A DNA stretch of 64,000 bases from CBDFKF01 sp965248765 (GTDB lineage Bacteria > Pseudomonadota > Alphaproteobacteria > VGEJ01), in contig CBDFKF010000003.1 in NCBI GenBank assembly GCA_965248765.1, positions 496,001 through 560,000 on the forward strand, written 5' to 3'. Of this stretch, positions 45,008-53,657 are shown in pieces (the stretch's first letter is position 1; each line of letters starts with the position of its first letter). The notes beneath the pieces were generated by a model. The model saw only the letters and a list, made by a program, of their open reading frames with translations, ran no database searches and was not told the DNA's origin. Made by a program: the position numbers and the translations under genes.

Positions 45008-45940
45008 ATGAAGTTGGTCGCCGGCAACGCCAACCGGCCACTTGCGGAAGCTATCGCAGCGGTGCTCGCGGTGCCGATGACCGATGCCAGCATCCGTCGT
45101 TTCGCCGACATGGAGGTGTTTGTCGAGATTCTCGAAAACGTCCGTGGCGAGGACGTTTTCATGATCCAGCCTATCTCTTATCCGGCGAACGACAATCTGA
45201 TGGAGCTGTTGGTCTGCATCGATGCTTTGCGCCGCGCCTCGGCCCGTCGCATCACCGCCGTGCTCCCCTACTTCGGCTATGCCCGCCAGGACCGCAAACC
45301 CGGGCCACGCACGCCGATCTCAGCCAAGCTCGTCGCCAACCTGATCACCACGGCCGGAGCCGATCGGGTGCTGACCCTCGATCTCCACGCCGGGCAGATC
45401 CAGGGCTTCTTCGACATCCCGACCGACAACCTGTTTACGGCACCGGTGATCATCAAGGACATCCTCGACCGCAACGACCACAATGACATCCTGATAGTCT
45501 CGCCAGACGTCGGCGGCGTTGTTCGCGCACGGGCGACCGCTCGTCGACTGGATGCCGGCTTGGCCATCATTGACAAGCGGCGCGAGCGCGCCGGCGTCTC
45601 CGAAGTCATGAACATCATCGGCGAGGTCGAGGGCCTGCGCTGCATCCTCGTAGACGACATCGTCGATTCGGCGGGAACCCTGTGCAACGCGGCCGATGCG
45701 CTGGCCGCGGCCGGAGCTAAGCAGGTTGCCGCCTACGTCACCCACGGCGTGCTGTCCGGAGGAGCAGTCGCGCGCGTGGCAAGCTCGGCGCTTGAGGAGC
45801 TGGTGATCACCGACAGCATTCTCGCGACCGAGGCCGTCCGCGTCGCCACCAATGTGCGGCGGATCTCGATCGCCCCGTTGATGGCCGAAGCGATCCGGCG
45901 TATCAGCGCCGAACAATCGGTATCGAGCCTGTTTGACTAA
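45008..45940 (+). CDS. prs: Ribose-phosphate pyrophosphokinase
   Basis: A 310-residue enzyme making PRPP from ribose 5-phosphate and ATP. MKLVAGNANRPLAEAIA is the expected start, FADMEVFVEILENVRGEDVFMIQ the ribose-binding region, YARQDRKPGPRTPISAKLVAN the flexible ATP loop, and CILVDDIVDSAGTLCNAA the PRPP-binding loop. PRPP feeds purine, pyrimidine, His and Trp synthesis. It heads a prs-rplY-pth-ychF cluster on one strand. Confidence 0.97.
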   Translation: MKLVAGNANRPLAEAIAAVLAVPMTDASIRRFADMEVFVEILENVRGEDVFMIQPISYPANDNLMELLVCIDALRRASARRITAVLPYFGYARQDRKPGPRTPISAKLVANLITTAGADRVLTLDLHAGQIQGFFDIPTDNLFTAPVIIKDILDRNDHNDILIVSPDVGGVVRARATARRLDAGLAIIDKRRERAGVSEVMNIIGEVEGLRCILVDDIVDSAGTLCNAADALAAAGAKQVAAYVTHGVLSGGAVARVASSALEELVITDSILATEAVRVATNVRRISIAPLMAEAIRRISAEQSVSSLFD

Positions 45941-45984
45941 ACGAGCGCGGATGCCCACAAGGGGGCAGCGCGAGGGAGAAGAGA

Positions 45985-46686
45985 ATGCAACAGGAAGCGA
46001 AGATCACGGCCGAGGTTCGCGGCAGCAACGGTCGGGGCAGCGCCCGCGCCGCCCGTCGCGAGGGGCGTGTGCCCGGCATTGTCTACGGCGGTGGCGACGA
46101 GCCGATAATGGTGACGGTCGGCCAGACTGAGCTCACTCGCGCGCTCGATGCCGGTGGCTTCACCAACCGGCTCCATGACCTCGAGGTGGCAGGCAGCAAA
46201 CAGCGGGTGCTGCCGCGCGAGGTACAGCTCGATCCGGTCTCGGACGCCCCGTTGCACGTCGACTTCCTGCGCCTTAGGGGCGATTCCGAAATCACCATCC
46301 TGGTCCCGACAGAATTCATCAACGAAGAGGAAGCGCCCGGCATTCGCCGCGGCGGCGTGGTCAACGTGGTGCGTCACCAGATCGAGGTGCGCTGCCGCGC
46401 CGATGCGATCCCGGAGATCATCACGATCGATCTCACCGGCTTTGATATCGGCGATTCCATCCACATGAGCAACGTGAGCCTGCCGGAAGGCGTGGCGCCG
46501 ACGATTACCGACCGCGACTTCACGATCGCCACAGTCGCCGCCCCGACCATCTACGTTGAGGAGGTCGAGGAGGAAGAGGAGGGCGAAGAGGGCGAGCTGG
46601 AAGAGGGCGTCGAGGGCGAAGTCGAAGGCGAAGCGGCCGAAGGCGAGACCCCGGCCGCCGAGGAGTCAGGCTCGAAGGAGGAATAA
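45985..46686 (+). CDS. rplY: 50S ribosomal protein L25 (general stress protein Ctc)
   Basis: A 233-residue long-form L25/TL5. The N-terminal 5S-rRNA-binding domain reads GSARAARREGRVPGIVYGGG and the second, Ctc-type beta domain has PLHVDFLRL and RRGGVVNVVRHQIEVRC. The last 55 residues are a highly acidic Glu/Gly tail (EEVEEEEEGEEGELEEG), typical of alphaproteobacterial L25. It is followed 7 bases later by pth. Confidence 0.95.
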   Translation: MQQEAKITAEVRGSNGRGSARAARREGRVPGIVYGGGDEPIMVTVGQTELTRALDAGGFTNRLHDLEVAGSKQRVLPREVQLDPVSDAPLHVDFLRLRGDSEITILVPTEFINEEEAPGIRRGGVVNVVRHQIEVRCRADAIPEIITIDLTGFDIGDSIHMSNVSLPEGVAPTITDRDFTIATVAAPTIYVEEVEEEEEGEEGELEEGVEGEVEGEAAEGETPAAEESGSKEE

Positions 46687-46693
46687 CCTCTTC

Positions 46694-47356
46694 ATGCTGC
46701 TCCTCGTGGGCCTGGGCAATCCCGGTCCAGAGCACGCGCGCAATCGTCACAACGTCGGGTTCATGGCGGTGGATGCGATCAGCCAACGCTTCTCGTTCGC
46801 CTCACCGCGGCGACGGTTTCACGGCCTCGCAGCCGAAGGCCGGCTCGACGACATCAAGGCCATCGCACTCAAGCCGCTGACGTGGATGAATCGCTCCGGC
46901 CTCGCCGTGGCCGAGGCGGCGCATTACTACCGCCTCCTGCCCGAGGAAATCATCGTTTTCCACGACGAGCTCGACCTGCGGCCGGCCAAGGTGCGAGTCA
47001 AGAGCGGCGGCGGCCATGCCGGCCACAACGGCCTGCACGACCTCGACCGGCACCTCGGCGTCGATTACCGGCGCGTGCGCATCGGCGTCGGCCATCCAGG
47101 CGATCGCGACGATGTCATGCCCTACCTCTTGAGCGATTTTGCCGAGGGCGACCAGGACTGGCTCGATCGGGTACTGGGGGCGATCGTCGAGGCCACACCG
47201 CTGCTTGCGGCCGGCGATGACCCGGGCTTCATGACCAAGGTCGCCCTTCTCATCTCACCGCCCCAGCTCAAACCAGCCAAGCCCAAGCCGCCACCGCCCG
47301 CCGCGACCGAGGAGAACAAGAGCGAAGCGCACGAAGCGACCGACGAGAGCGACTGA
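46694..47356 (+). CDS. pth: Aminoacyl-tRNA hydrolase
   Basis: A 220-residue enzyme that recycles peptidyl-tRNA. Diagnostic segments are LLVGLGNPGPEHARNRHNVGF with the catalytic His, KPLTWMNRSG, VFHDELDL and SGGGHAGHNGL. ATG 46694 is the family start; the frame extends back over rplY but that part is a shadow. The C-terminal Pro/Lys-rich tail (PPQLKPAKPKPPPPAATEEN) is longer than in E. coli. Its stop overlaps the ychF start (TGATG). Confidence 0.95.
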   Translation: MLLLVGLGNPGPEHARNRHNVGFMAVDAISQRFSFASPRRRFHGLAAEGRLDDIKAIALKPLTWMNRSGLAVAEAAHYYRLLPEEIIVFHDELDLRPAKVRVKSGGGHAGHNGLHDLDRHLGVDYRRVRIGVGHPGDRDDVMPYLLSDFAEGDQDWLDRVLGAIVEATPLLAAGDDPGFMTKVALLISPPQLKPAKPKPPPPAATEENKSEAHEATDESD

Positions 47357-48456
47357 TGGGCTTTCGCTGCGGCATCGTCGGGCTTCCCAACGTGGGTAAG
47401 TCGACTCTCTTCAATGCGCTGACCATGACCCAGGCGGCGGAAGCCGCGAACTATCCCTTCACCACGATCGAGCCCAACATCGGCCGCGTCGCGGTGCCCG
47501 ATCCGCGCCTTGAGGCGGTGGCGGAATGTGCCGGTGCAGAACGCGTCGTGCCTGCCCAGCTCACGTTCGTCGACATCGCCGGGCTGGTGCGCGGCGCCAG
47601 CAAGGGCGAGGGCCTTGGCAACAAGTTCCTCGGCCACGTCCGCGAGGTCGATGCCATCGTCCACGTGCTGCGGTGCTTTGAGGACCCCGACATCAGCCAC
47701 GTCTCAGGCGGCGTCGATCCGGTCTCGGACGCCGACGTTGTCGAGACCGAGCTGATGCTGGCCGACTGGCAGGTGCTGGAGCACCGGCACGAGGCGCTGG
47801 TCAAACAGGTGCGTGGCGGCGACAAGACGGCCGCCGCCGAGCTCGACGCGGTCGCGCTGGCGCGCGGTGCACTCGGCGAGGGCCGGTCGGTGCGCGACCT
47901 GCCGGCGAAGGACAGGCACCTACCAGGCATACATGGCCTCAACCTCCTGTCGGCCAAGCCTCAGCTGTTCGTTTGCAATGTCGAGGAGAGCGCCGCGGCC
48001 GACGGTAACGTCTATTCACAGCGGGCCGAGGCGTGGGCTGCCCAGCAGAAGACCGCGGCGCTAGTTATCGCGGCCGCGCTCGAGGCCGAGATCGCGGCGC
48101 TCGAAGAGGCCGAGGAGCGCGCAGAGTTCCTCGCCGATGCCGGCCTTGCCGAGCCTGGCCTCAACCGCATGATCAAGGCCGGCTATCGCTTGCTCGACCT
48201 CATCTCTTTCTTCACCGCCAACGAGAACGAAGCCCATGCCTGGACCATCGCCAACGGGGCCACCGCGGTCGACGCCGCCGGACACGTCCACACCGACATG
48301 GCGCGTGGGTTCATTCGCGCCGAGACCATCGCGTGGAACGACCTTATCGCTCGCGGTGGCGAGGCCGGCGCCCGCGAGGCCGGCGAGCTCCGCCTCGAAG
48401 GCCGCGAGTATCACGTGCGCGACGGCGAGGTCCTGCGCTTCCGCTTCAGCGTTTAA
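47356..48456 (+). CDS. ychF: Redox-regulated ATPase YchF (Obg family)
   Basis: A 366-residue P-loop protein. The G1 motif is GIVGLPNVGKSTLFNAL, with G3 in FVDIAGLVRGASKGEGLGNKFL. The non-cognate NVEE in place of NKxD explains ATP preference. The C-terminal TGS domain ends YHVRDGEVLRFRF. YchF associates with ribosomes and negatively affects oxidative-stress responses. It is adjacent to pth, a conserved pairing. Confidence 0.96.
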   Translation: MGFRCGIVGLPNVGKSTLFNALTMTQAAEAANYPFTTIEPNIGRVAVPDPRLEAVAECAGAERVVPAQLTFVDIAGLVRGASKGEGLGNKFLGHVREVDAIVHVLRCFEDPDISHVSGGVDPVSDADVVETELMLADWQVLEHRHEALVKQVRGGDKTAAAELDAVALARGALGEGRSVRDLPAKDRHLPGIHGLNLLSAKPQLFVCNVEESAAADGNVYSQRAEAWAAQQKTAALVIAAALEAEIAALEEAEERAEFLADAGLAEPGLNRMIKAGYRLLDLISFFTANENEAHAWTIANGATAVDAAGHVHTDMARGFIRAETIAWNDLIARGGEAGAREAGELRLEGREYHVRDGEVLRFRFSV

Positions 48457-48517
48457 GGGGCTCTCTCGCCGGTGCTACACTCCGGCCAACTACAAATCGG
48501 GTTCAGGGGAGGATGCC

Positions 48518-49189
48518 ATGGGCGAGTTCATCACACTGCGGGCGGACGACGGACACGAGCTCGACGCCTATCTGGCCAAGGCGAGCGGAACGGCCAAAGG
48601 ACAGCTCGTCGTGTTCCAGGAAATCTTCGGCGTCAACGGGCATATCCGAAACGTCTGCGACCGTTTCGCCGCCGATGGTTACACCTCACTCGCACCCGCC
48701 ATGTTCGACCGCGCCGAGCGCAAGGTCGACCTCGGCTACACGGCTGAGACCATGGAGCAAGGCCGGGATCTGCGCGCCCGCATCGAATGGGATGACATGA
48801 TCCACGACGCTCGCGCGGCCGTTGACTACCTGCGCGGCGGCGGGGCGCTCGGCGTGGTCGGTTATTGCTGGGGCGGCTCGGTCGCATGGCTAGCAGCCTG
48901 CCGAATCGAGGGGCTGTCGAGCGCGATCGGCTACTACGGCGGTCAAATCGCCATGTTCAATGACGAACAGCCGAAGTGTCCGACGATGCTGCACTTCGGC
49001 GAGAAGGACCCGTTCATCCCGCTCGATGATGTTGAGAAGATTAGTGCGGCCCACTCCGATGTTGCGGTCCATGTCTACGACGGCGCTGACCACGGCTTCG
49101 AGTGCGACGAGCGCGGCTCGTATCACGAGCCAAGCCGCAACCTCGCCCGCGACCGCAGCCTCGCCTTCTTCGCAGACAACATGGGATAG
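48518..49189 (+). CDS. Dienelactone hydrolase family protein
   Basis: A 223-residue alpha/beta hydrolase of the DLH type. The nucleophile is Cys in GVVGYCWGGSVAW, and the later acid and His fall in EKDPFIPLDD and DGADHGFECDERG. VVFQEIFGVNGHIRNVCDRFA is the conserved DLH N-terminal region. Members hydrolyse dienelactones in chloro-aromatic breakdown or act as carboxymethylenebutenolidases; here the substrate is unknown. A GGGGAGG site precedes the ATG. It is probably a separate unit from ychF. Confidence 0.9.
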   Translation: MGEFITLRADDGHELDAYLAKASGTAKGQLVVFQEIFGVNGHIRNVCDRFAADGYTSLAPAMFDRAERKVDLGYTAETMEQGRDLRARIEWDDMIHDARAAVDYLRGGGALGVVGYCWGGSVAWLAACRIEGLSSAIGYYGGQIAMFNDEQPKCPTMLHFGEKDPFIPLDDVEKISAAHSDVAVHVYDGADHGFECDERGSYHEPSRNLARDRSLAFFADNMG

Positions 49190-49213
49190 GCGGCGCTGGC
49201 CGCCGCGGTACGG

Positions 49214-51535
49214 CTAGCTACACTTGGAGTAGCCGCACACCGTACAGGTGTCGCAGTTCTCAATGCGGATCAGGCCGGGCTGGCTGCAGCGCGGGCAAGC
49301 ACGGAAGTGCTCGTGAGGTGCCCCCTCGTCCATGCCGGCGGCGAGACGCAAGCGCTCGGCCTCATCGTCGGCGCTGTGGGGATCGGCGATGAAGCCGATC
49401 TTGATCAGGTGCTCCTCGATCACCTCGCCGATCGCCGCGAGTATCGACGGCACATAGTGCCCATCGACCCAGTAGCCGCCGCGCGGGTCGAACACCGCCT
49501 TCAACTCATCGACGACGAACGAGACATCGCCGCCGCGGCGGAACACCGCGCTTATCATCCGTGTGAGCGCGACCGTCCAGGCGTAGTGCTCCATGTTCTT
49601 CGAGTTGATGAACACCTCGAAGGGACGGAGCCGGCCATCAACGATGATGTCGTTAACGGTGATGTACATGGCGTGGTCGCTCTCGGGCCAGCGCACCTTA
49701 TAGGTGCTGCCGGGTAGGGCATCGGGGCGATCGAGCGGCTTGGTCATGTAGATGACGCCGCCGGCCTCATAAACGTCCTTCGGCCGGGCTGGCGGCGCCC
49801 CTAGCGGGAGCTCGACCTGCGGTGGCGCGGCTTCTGCCTTGTTGTGGACCTCGAGCACCGCGCCGGTCACCGGGTTGGGCCGATAGGTGGTGATCCCCTT
49901 GCAGCCGGCGTCATAGGCCTCGATGTAGATGTCGCGGAACGCCTCGAAGGCGATCTCCTCCGCACAATTCACCGTCTTTGAAACAGCGCTGTCTACGTGC
50001 GCCTGAATCGCCGCCTGCATGCGCACATGGTGGTGCGAGCTCAGCGCCTGGGCATCGACGAAGGCATCGTTGAGCGGCGCGCTCTCGCCCTTGAGGCGGC
50101 GGTACAGCCGATAAGCATAATCGCTTACGTCCTCCTCGCGGCGCTGGCCGTCGGGGGCCAGCACGTTGCGCTTGTAGGTAAAGCTGAACACCGGCTCGAT
50201 GCCGGAGGAGACGTTGTCGGCGAGGATCGAGATCGTGCCGGTCGGCGCAACGGACGTGAGCAGCCCGTTGCGCAGACCGTGTTGGGCGATGGCTGCCCGC
50301 ACCTCGTCATCGAGGGCGCTGACCGTCTCGCCGGCGAGAAACGCCTCGTGCTCGAACAGCGGAAACGCCCCTTTCTCCGCGGCAAGTTCGGCCGAGGCGA
50401 GGTAGGCGGCCCGCGCGATAGCCTTCATCCACGTCGTGGCAAGCTCGACGGCGGGGCCTGAGCCATAACGGGCGCCGCACATGATCAAGGCATCGGCCAG
50501 CCCGGTGACGCCGAGACCTATGCGCCGTTTCGCCTGCGCCTCGTGCTCTTGCTGGGGCAGCGGGAACTGCGAGACATCGATCGCATTGTCGAGCATGCGC
50601 ACCGCCACAGGTACCAAGCGCCCCAAGAGCGCGGTATCGAGCCCCGCGGCGGCCTCGAACGGCTCGCGCACCAAGGCGGCTAGGTTAATCGAGCCCAACA
50701 GACAGGCGCCATAGGGTGGCAGCGGCTGTTCGCCACAGGGGTTTGTTGCGGCGATCGTCTCGCAATAGTGGAGGTTATTGAGGCGATTGATACGGTCGAT
50801 GAAGATGACCCCCGGCTCAGCGTAGCCGTAGGTTGCACGCATAATGGCATCCCACAGCTCGCGCGCCGGCAGCACCTTGTGGACGGTGCCGCCGAAGCTC
50901 AGCTGCCACGGCGCATCCGCCTTGACCGCGGCCATGAAGGCATCGGTCACCAGCACCGAGAGGTTGAACATGCGCAGCCGCCCAGGGTCCCGCTTGGCGG
51001 CGACGAAAGCCTCGATGTCGGGGTGGTCGCAGCGCAGCGTCGCCATCATCGCGCCGCGTCGATAGCCCGCGCTCATGATCGTGCGGCACATCGCATCCCA
51101 CACGTCCATGAAGCTCAACGGGCCGGAAGCATCGGCGCCAACGCCCTTGACCGGCGCGCCCTTTGGCCTAAGCGTCGAGAAGTCGTAGCCGATGCCGCCG
51201 CCCTGCTGCATGGTCAGCGCGGCTTCCTTCAGATTCTCGAAGATGCCGGTCATGTCGTCGGGCACGGTGCCCATGACGAAGCAGTTGAACAGCGTGACGC
51301 GACGGTTGCTGCCGGCGCCGGCGATGATGCGGCCAGCCGGCAGAAAGCGGAAATCCTCCATCGCCTCGTAAAACGCAGGTGCCCAGCGGTCTGGTTCGGA
51401 CTCCACGGCGGCCAGTGCTCCCGCGACACGGCGCCAGGTGTCCTCGATCGTCCCGTCGATCGGGCTCCCGTCCGACTGCTTGAGCCGGTACTTCATGTCC
51501 CAGATCTGCTGGGAAATGGGCGCGATCGTCGGCAT
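49214..51535 (-). CDS. nrdJ: Vitamin B12-dependent ribonucleotide reductase (class II)
   Basis: A 773-residue adenosylcobalamin-dependent enzyme. NCFVMGTVPDDMTGIFENLKE, MQQGGGIGYDFSTLRPKG and SAGYRRGAMMATLRCDHPDIE are characteristic, as are NPCGEQPLPPYGACLLGSINL (active-site Cys) and ASVAPTGTIS-type loop (here TSVAPTGTISILADNVSSG). The C-terminal Cys cluster (CPRCSQPGLI, CDTCTVCGYSKC) is a zinc-ribbon with the redox-shuttling cysteines. It reduces ribonucleotides with or without oxygen. No class I nrdAB genes are in the window. Confidence 0.95.
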   Translation of the reverse strand: MPTIAPISQQIWDMKYRLKQSDGSPIDGTIEDTWRRVAGALAAVESEPDRWAPAFYEAMEDFRFLPAGRIIAGAGSNRRVTLFNCFVMGTVPDDMTGIFENLKEAALTMQQGGGIGYDFSTLRPKGAPVKGVGADASGPLSFMDVWDAMCRTIMSAGYRRGAMMATLRCDHPDIEAFVAAKRDPGRLRMFNLSVLVTDAFMAAVKADAPWQLSFGGTVHKVLPARELWDAIMRATYGYAEPGVIFIDRINRLNNLHYCETIAATNPCGEQPLPPYGACLLGSINLAALVREPFEAAAGLDTALLGRLVPVAVRMLDNAIDVSQFPLPQQEHEAQAKRRIGLGVTGLADALIMCGARYGSGPAVELATTWMKAIARAAYLASAELAAEKGAFPLFEHEAFLAGETVSALDDEVRAAIAQHGLRNGLLTSVAPTGTISILADNVSSGIEPVFSFTYKRNVLAPDGQRREEDVSDYAYRLYRRLKGESAPLNDAFVDAQALSSHHHVRMQAAIQAHVDSAVSKTVNCAEEIAFEAFRDIYIEAYDAGCKGITTYRPNPVTGAVLEVHNKAEAAPPQVELPLGAPPARPKDVYEAGGVIYMTKPLDRPDALPGSTYKVRWPESDHAMYITVNDIIVDGRLRPFEVFINSKNMEHYAWTVALTRMISAVFRRGGDVSFVVDELKAVFDPRGGYWVDGHYVPSILAAIGEVIEEHLIKIGFIADPHSADDEAERLRLAAGMDEGAPHEHFRACPRCSQPGLIRIENCDTCTVCGYSKCS

Positions 51536-51582
51536 GCGGGCGATTCCAAACCAAGGCCGGACGCAACCTGCGGCCCGCCCAT

Positions 51583-51588
51583 ACTATA
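51583..51588 (-). promoter_or_regulatory. Possible nrdJ -10 element
   Basis: Read on the minus strand, TATAGT lies 48 bases before the nrdJ start, with a weak -35-like TTCGAA 18 bases further upstream. I see no B12 box or cobalamin-riboswitch core in this leader. Confidence 0.3.
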
Positions 51589-51997
51589 CCACTAGTTCAC
51601 GATACGTTCGAAAATGAAACGCTGTGATGCGCCTCGCCGGGCGATCACAGCGGCGGGTCATACATGCCGACGAAGAAGAAGGCGACAAACGGCTTAGCGG
51701 CGTGCTCGATATACGATGGCGCGCAGGTGTAGAGGAGACTGACAGTGGGCAGCGATGCCTCAGTACAGCGCAAGCATCAAAAACGTCATGTTTCGTAGAG
51801 GGTTATAGGTGAATCATGAATCATGAGGTAAACCGAGGTGTAAAGAATTCTGACGGTCGGACGCCAGGATGCCCATTGCAAGGAGCCAACCAACCGTGCC
51901 CCTCGGTCACGCGACTTCAAACTTTAGTGGGGGTGGGCGGCCCTCGGCAGACCCGCCCTAGCGAGCCGGATCGCGGCTCTTGATCGTGTCCCGGGAC
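51589..51997. other. Intergenic stretch with no recognised gene
   Basis: Short frames here have no conserved features, ribosome-binding sites or known domain. It lies between the nrdJ promoter region and the IS256 left end, and may hold remnants of earlier insertions. Confidence 0.5.
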
Positions 51998-52051
51998 GTG
52001 GTGTAAGAGCCGCGAGCGGGTCGCGGTGTCCGGCGGGCTGAGCCGGATCGC

Positions 52052-53251
52052 TCAAGCGGCCTCGGGAGGCATCTTGATGAGGGCATTGTCGCTCACCGGC
52101 GCGATGGTTTCCAGGGTCATGTAGCGCGCCCTCTGCACCGCCCATTCGTCGTTCTGCTCCATGAGGATAGCGCCGCTCAGTCGGGTGATGGCGGCCTCGT
52201 TGGGGAAGATGCCGACGACGTTGGTGCGGCGCTTGATCTCGCCGTTGAGGCGCTCCAGGGGATTGGTCGAGTGGAGCTTGGTGCGGTGCTCCTTGGGGAA
52301 GCTCATATAGGCCAGCACGTCGGGCTCGGCTTGGTCCATGAGGTTTGCCAGCTTGGGCGCCTTGGGGCGGAGCTGGTCGGCCACCTGGCGCCACTGGGTC
52401 TTGGCGGCCGCGGCGTCCTCCTGGGCGAAGGCGGTGGCGACGAAGGCGGAGACCACGCGCCGGCCCTGCTTGCCGGTATGGCCCAGGAGGTTGCGCATGA
52501 AGTGCACCCGGCAGCGCTGCCAAGTGGCGTTGAGGACACGAGCGGCGGCGGCCTTGAGGCCCTTGTGGTCATCGGAGATCACCAGCGTGACGCCGCGCAA
52601 ACCCCGTCTGGCCAGGCATCGGAGGAACTCGGTCCAGAAGGTCTCGGCCTCCGAGGCGCCGACCGCCATGCCGAGGACCTCGCGCCGGCCCTGGGTGTTG
52701 ACGGCGACGGCGACGATCACCGCGACCGAGACGATGCGCCCGGACTGGCGCACCTTCACATAGGTTGCATCCAGCCAGAGGTAGGGCCAGTCGCCTTCCA
52801 GGGGCCGCTCGAGGAAGGTCCGGACCTTGTCGTCGATCTCTCCGCAGAGCCGCGAGACCTGGCTCTTGGAGATGCCGGTCATACCCATGGCCTGGACCAG
52901 GTCATCGACCGATCGGGTCGAGACGCCCTGGATGTAGGCCTCCTGGATCACCGCCGTGAGCGCCTTCTCGGCCATCCGCCGGGGCTCCAGGAAGCCGGGG
53001 AAGTAGGAGCCCTTCCGCAGCTTGGGAATGTTCAGCGCGACGCTGCCGGCGCGGCTCTCCCACACCCGGTCGCGATAGCCGTTGCGGTGGTTGATGCGCG
53101 CCGGCGAACGCTCGCCGTGGCCGGCGCCGGTCAGGCCCCGGACCTCCAGTTCCATCAAACGCTGGGCGGTGAAGCCGATCATCTCGCGCAGCAGATCGGC
53201 GTCAGAACTCTTTTCCAGCAAACTACGAAGCGTCATCATGTCGTCGGTCAT
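52052..53251 (-). CDS. IS256-family transposase
   Basis: A 399-residue DDE transposase. NHRNGYRDRVWESRAGSVALNIPKLRKGSYFP is the typical N-terminal region; YLWLDATYVKVRQSGR holds the first Asp, LVISDDHKGLKAAAARVL the second, and STNPLERLNGEIKRRTNVVGIFPNEAAI the catalytic Glu. ATG 53251 follows a GGAG at a good distance; alternative in-frame starts lie up to 53287. The frame is complete, so this copy may be active. Confidence 0.9.
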   Translation of the reverse strand: MTDDMMTLRSLLEKSSDADLLREMIGFTAQRLMELEVRGLTGAGHGERSPARINHRNGYRDRVWESRAGSVALNIPKLRKGSYFPGFLEPRRMAEKALTAVIQEAYIQGVSTRSVDDLVQAMGMTGISKSQVSRLCGEIDDKVRTFLERPLEGDWPYLWLDATYVKVRQSGRIVSVAVIVAVAVNTQGRREVLGMAVGASEAETFWTEFLRCLARRGLRGVTLVISDDHKGLKAAAARVLNATWQRCRVHFMRNLLGHTGKQGRRVVSAFVATAFAQEDAAAAKTQWRQVADQLRPKAPKLANLMDQAEPDVLAYMSFPKEHRTKLHSTNPLERLNGEIKRRTNVVGIFPNEAAITRLSGAILMEQNDEWAVQRARYMTLETIAPVSDNALIKMPPEAA

Positions 53252-53323
53252 CGTGGTCTCCATTGGTTCCAGGTTGCGTTGCCACAACCCAACCCTAAAC
53301 CGGAAACCGCGATGACCGCCCGC

Positions 53324-53387
53324 TGTGGATAACCGGCTTGCCTAGGCCAGACTCTTGGCGGTCGCTACGGCAAGCCGGTTACCCACA
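53324..53387. repeat. Long inverted repeat with DnaA-box-like arms inside IS256 end
   Basis: TGTGGATAACCGGCTTGCC (53324-53342) is inverted at 53369-53387 with one mismatch across a 26-base loop. The outer 9 bases of the arms are TTATCCACA and TTACCCACA, resembling DnaA boxes. It lies between the transposase start and the right terminal repeat, so it is probably a structural or regulatory part of the IS rather than a terminator. Confidence 0.65.
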
Positions 53388-53522
53388 GCTCCTACACCAC
53401 TCAACGCACCTTCGGTGCTAACTCTCTGAAACAGGGTCGTTTTTTCTCCTGGCAATTGTTGCAGCGGAACGGATTGCGCAACTCCCGCTTCCCCGGCTGC
53501 AACCGCAATCGGGAGAAGGTTC

Positions 53523-53580
53523 ATGCCCAAGGTCATGCTGACCGACGCCCGCGTCAAGGTGCTGCGGCCGCGCATATCAC
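53523..53580 (+). pseudogene. Remnant N-terminus of phage-type tyrosine integrase (DUF4102)
   Basis: A GGGAGAAGG site is followed by ATG and MPKVMLTDARVKVLRPR, the characteristic start of DUF4102 arm-binding domains of prophage and island integrases. After about 17 codons the frame runs into the left end of the ISNCY element, and the rest of the integrase is absent from this window. It is the only trace of an integrase here and probably belonged to the phage module that follows. Confidence 0.65.
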
Positions 53581-53657
53581 TAACACACGATATGTCCGGT
53601 TTATGTACCAGACGATCTGTCCGGATTTAGAAGCTCTCCAGGCTATGGAGGGTTTGG

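Larger units (their letters stand above)
51998..53400 (-). mobile_element. IS256-family insertion sequence
   Basis: A transposase of IS256 type sits inside candidate terminal inverted repeats: GTGGTGTAAGAGCCG at 51998 and, inverted at 53386-53400, GTGGTGTAGGAGCTG (13 of 15 matching). The span of about 1.4 kb fits IS256 elements. No 8-9 bp target duplication is evident in the immediate flanks, so the exact ends are approximate. Confidence 0.7.

Noticed and set aside
51536..51620. Cobalamin riboswitch upstream of nrdJ
   Set aside because: B12-dependent reductases are often riboswitch-controlled, but the short leader shows no B12-box core and no room for the multi-helix fold.
51989..53409. Target-site duplication for the IS256 element
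   Set aside because: The 9 bases outside the proposed ends do not match, so no duplication can be claimed.
53342..53575. Minus-strand frame of 77 codons beside the IS256 end
   Set aside because: It spans the IS right end and the integrase stub in reverse, has no ribosome-binding site and no recognisable domain.
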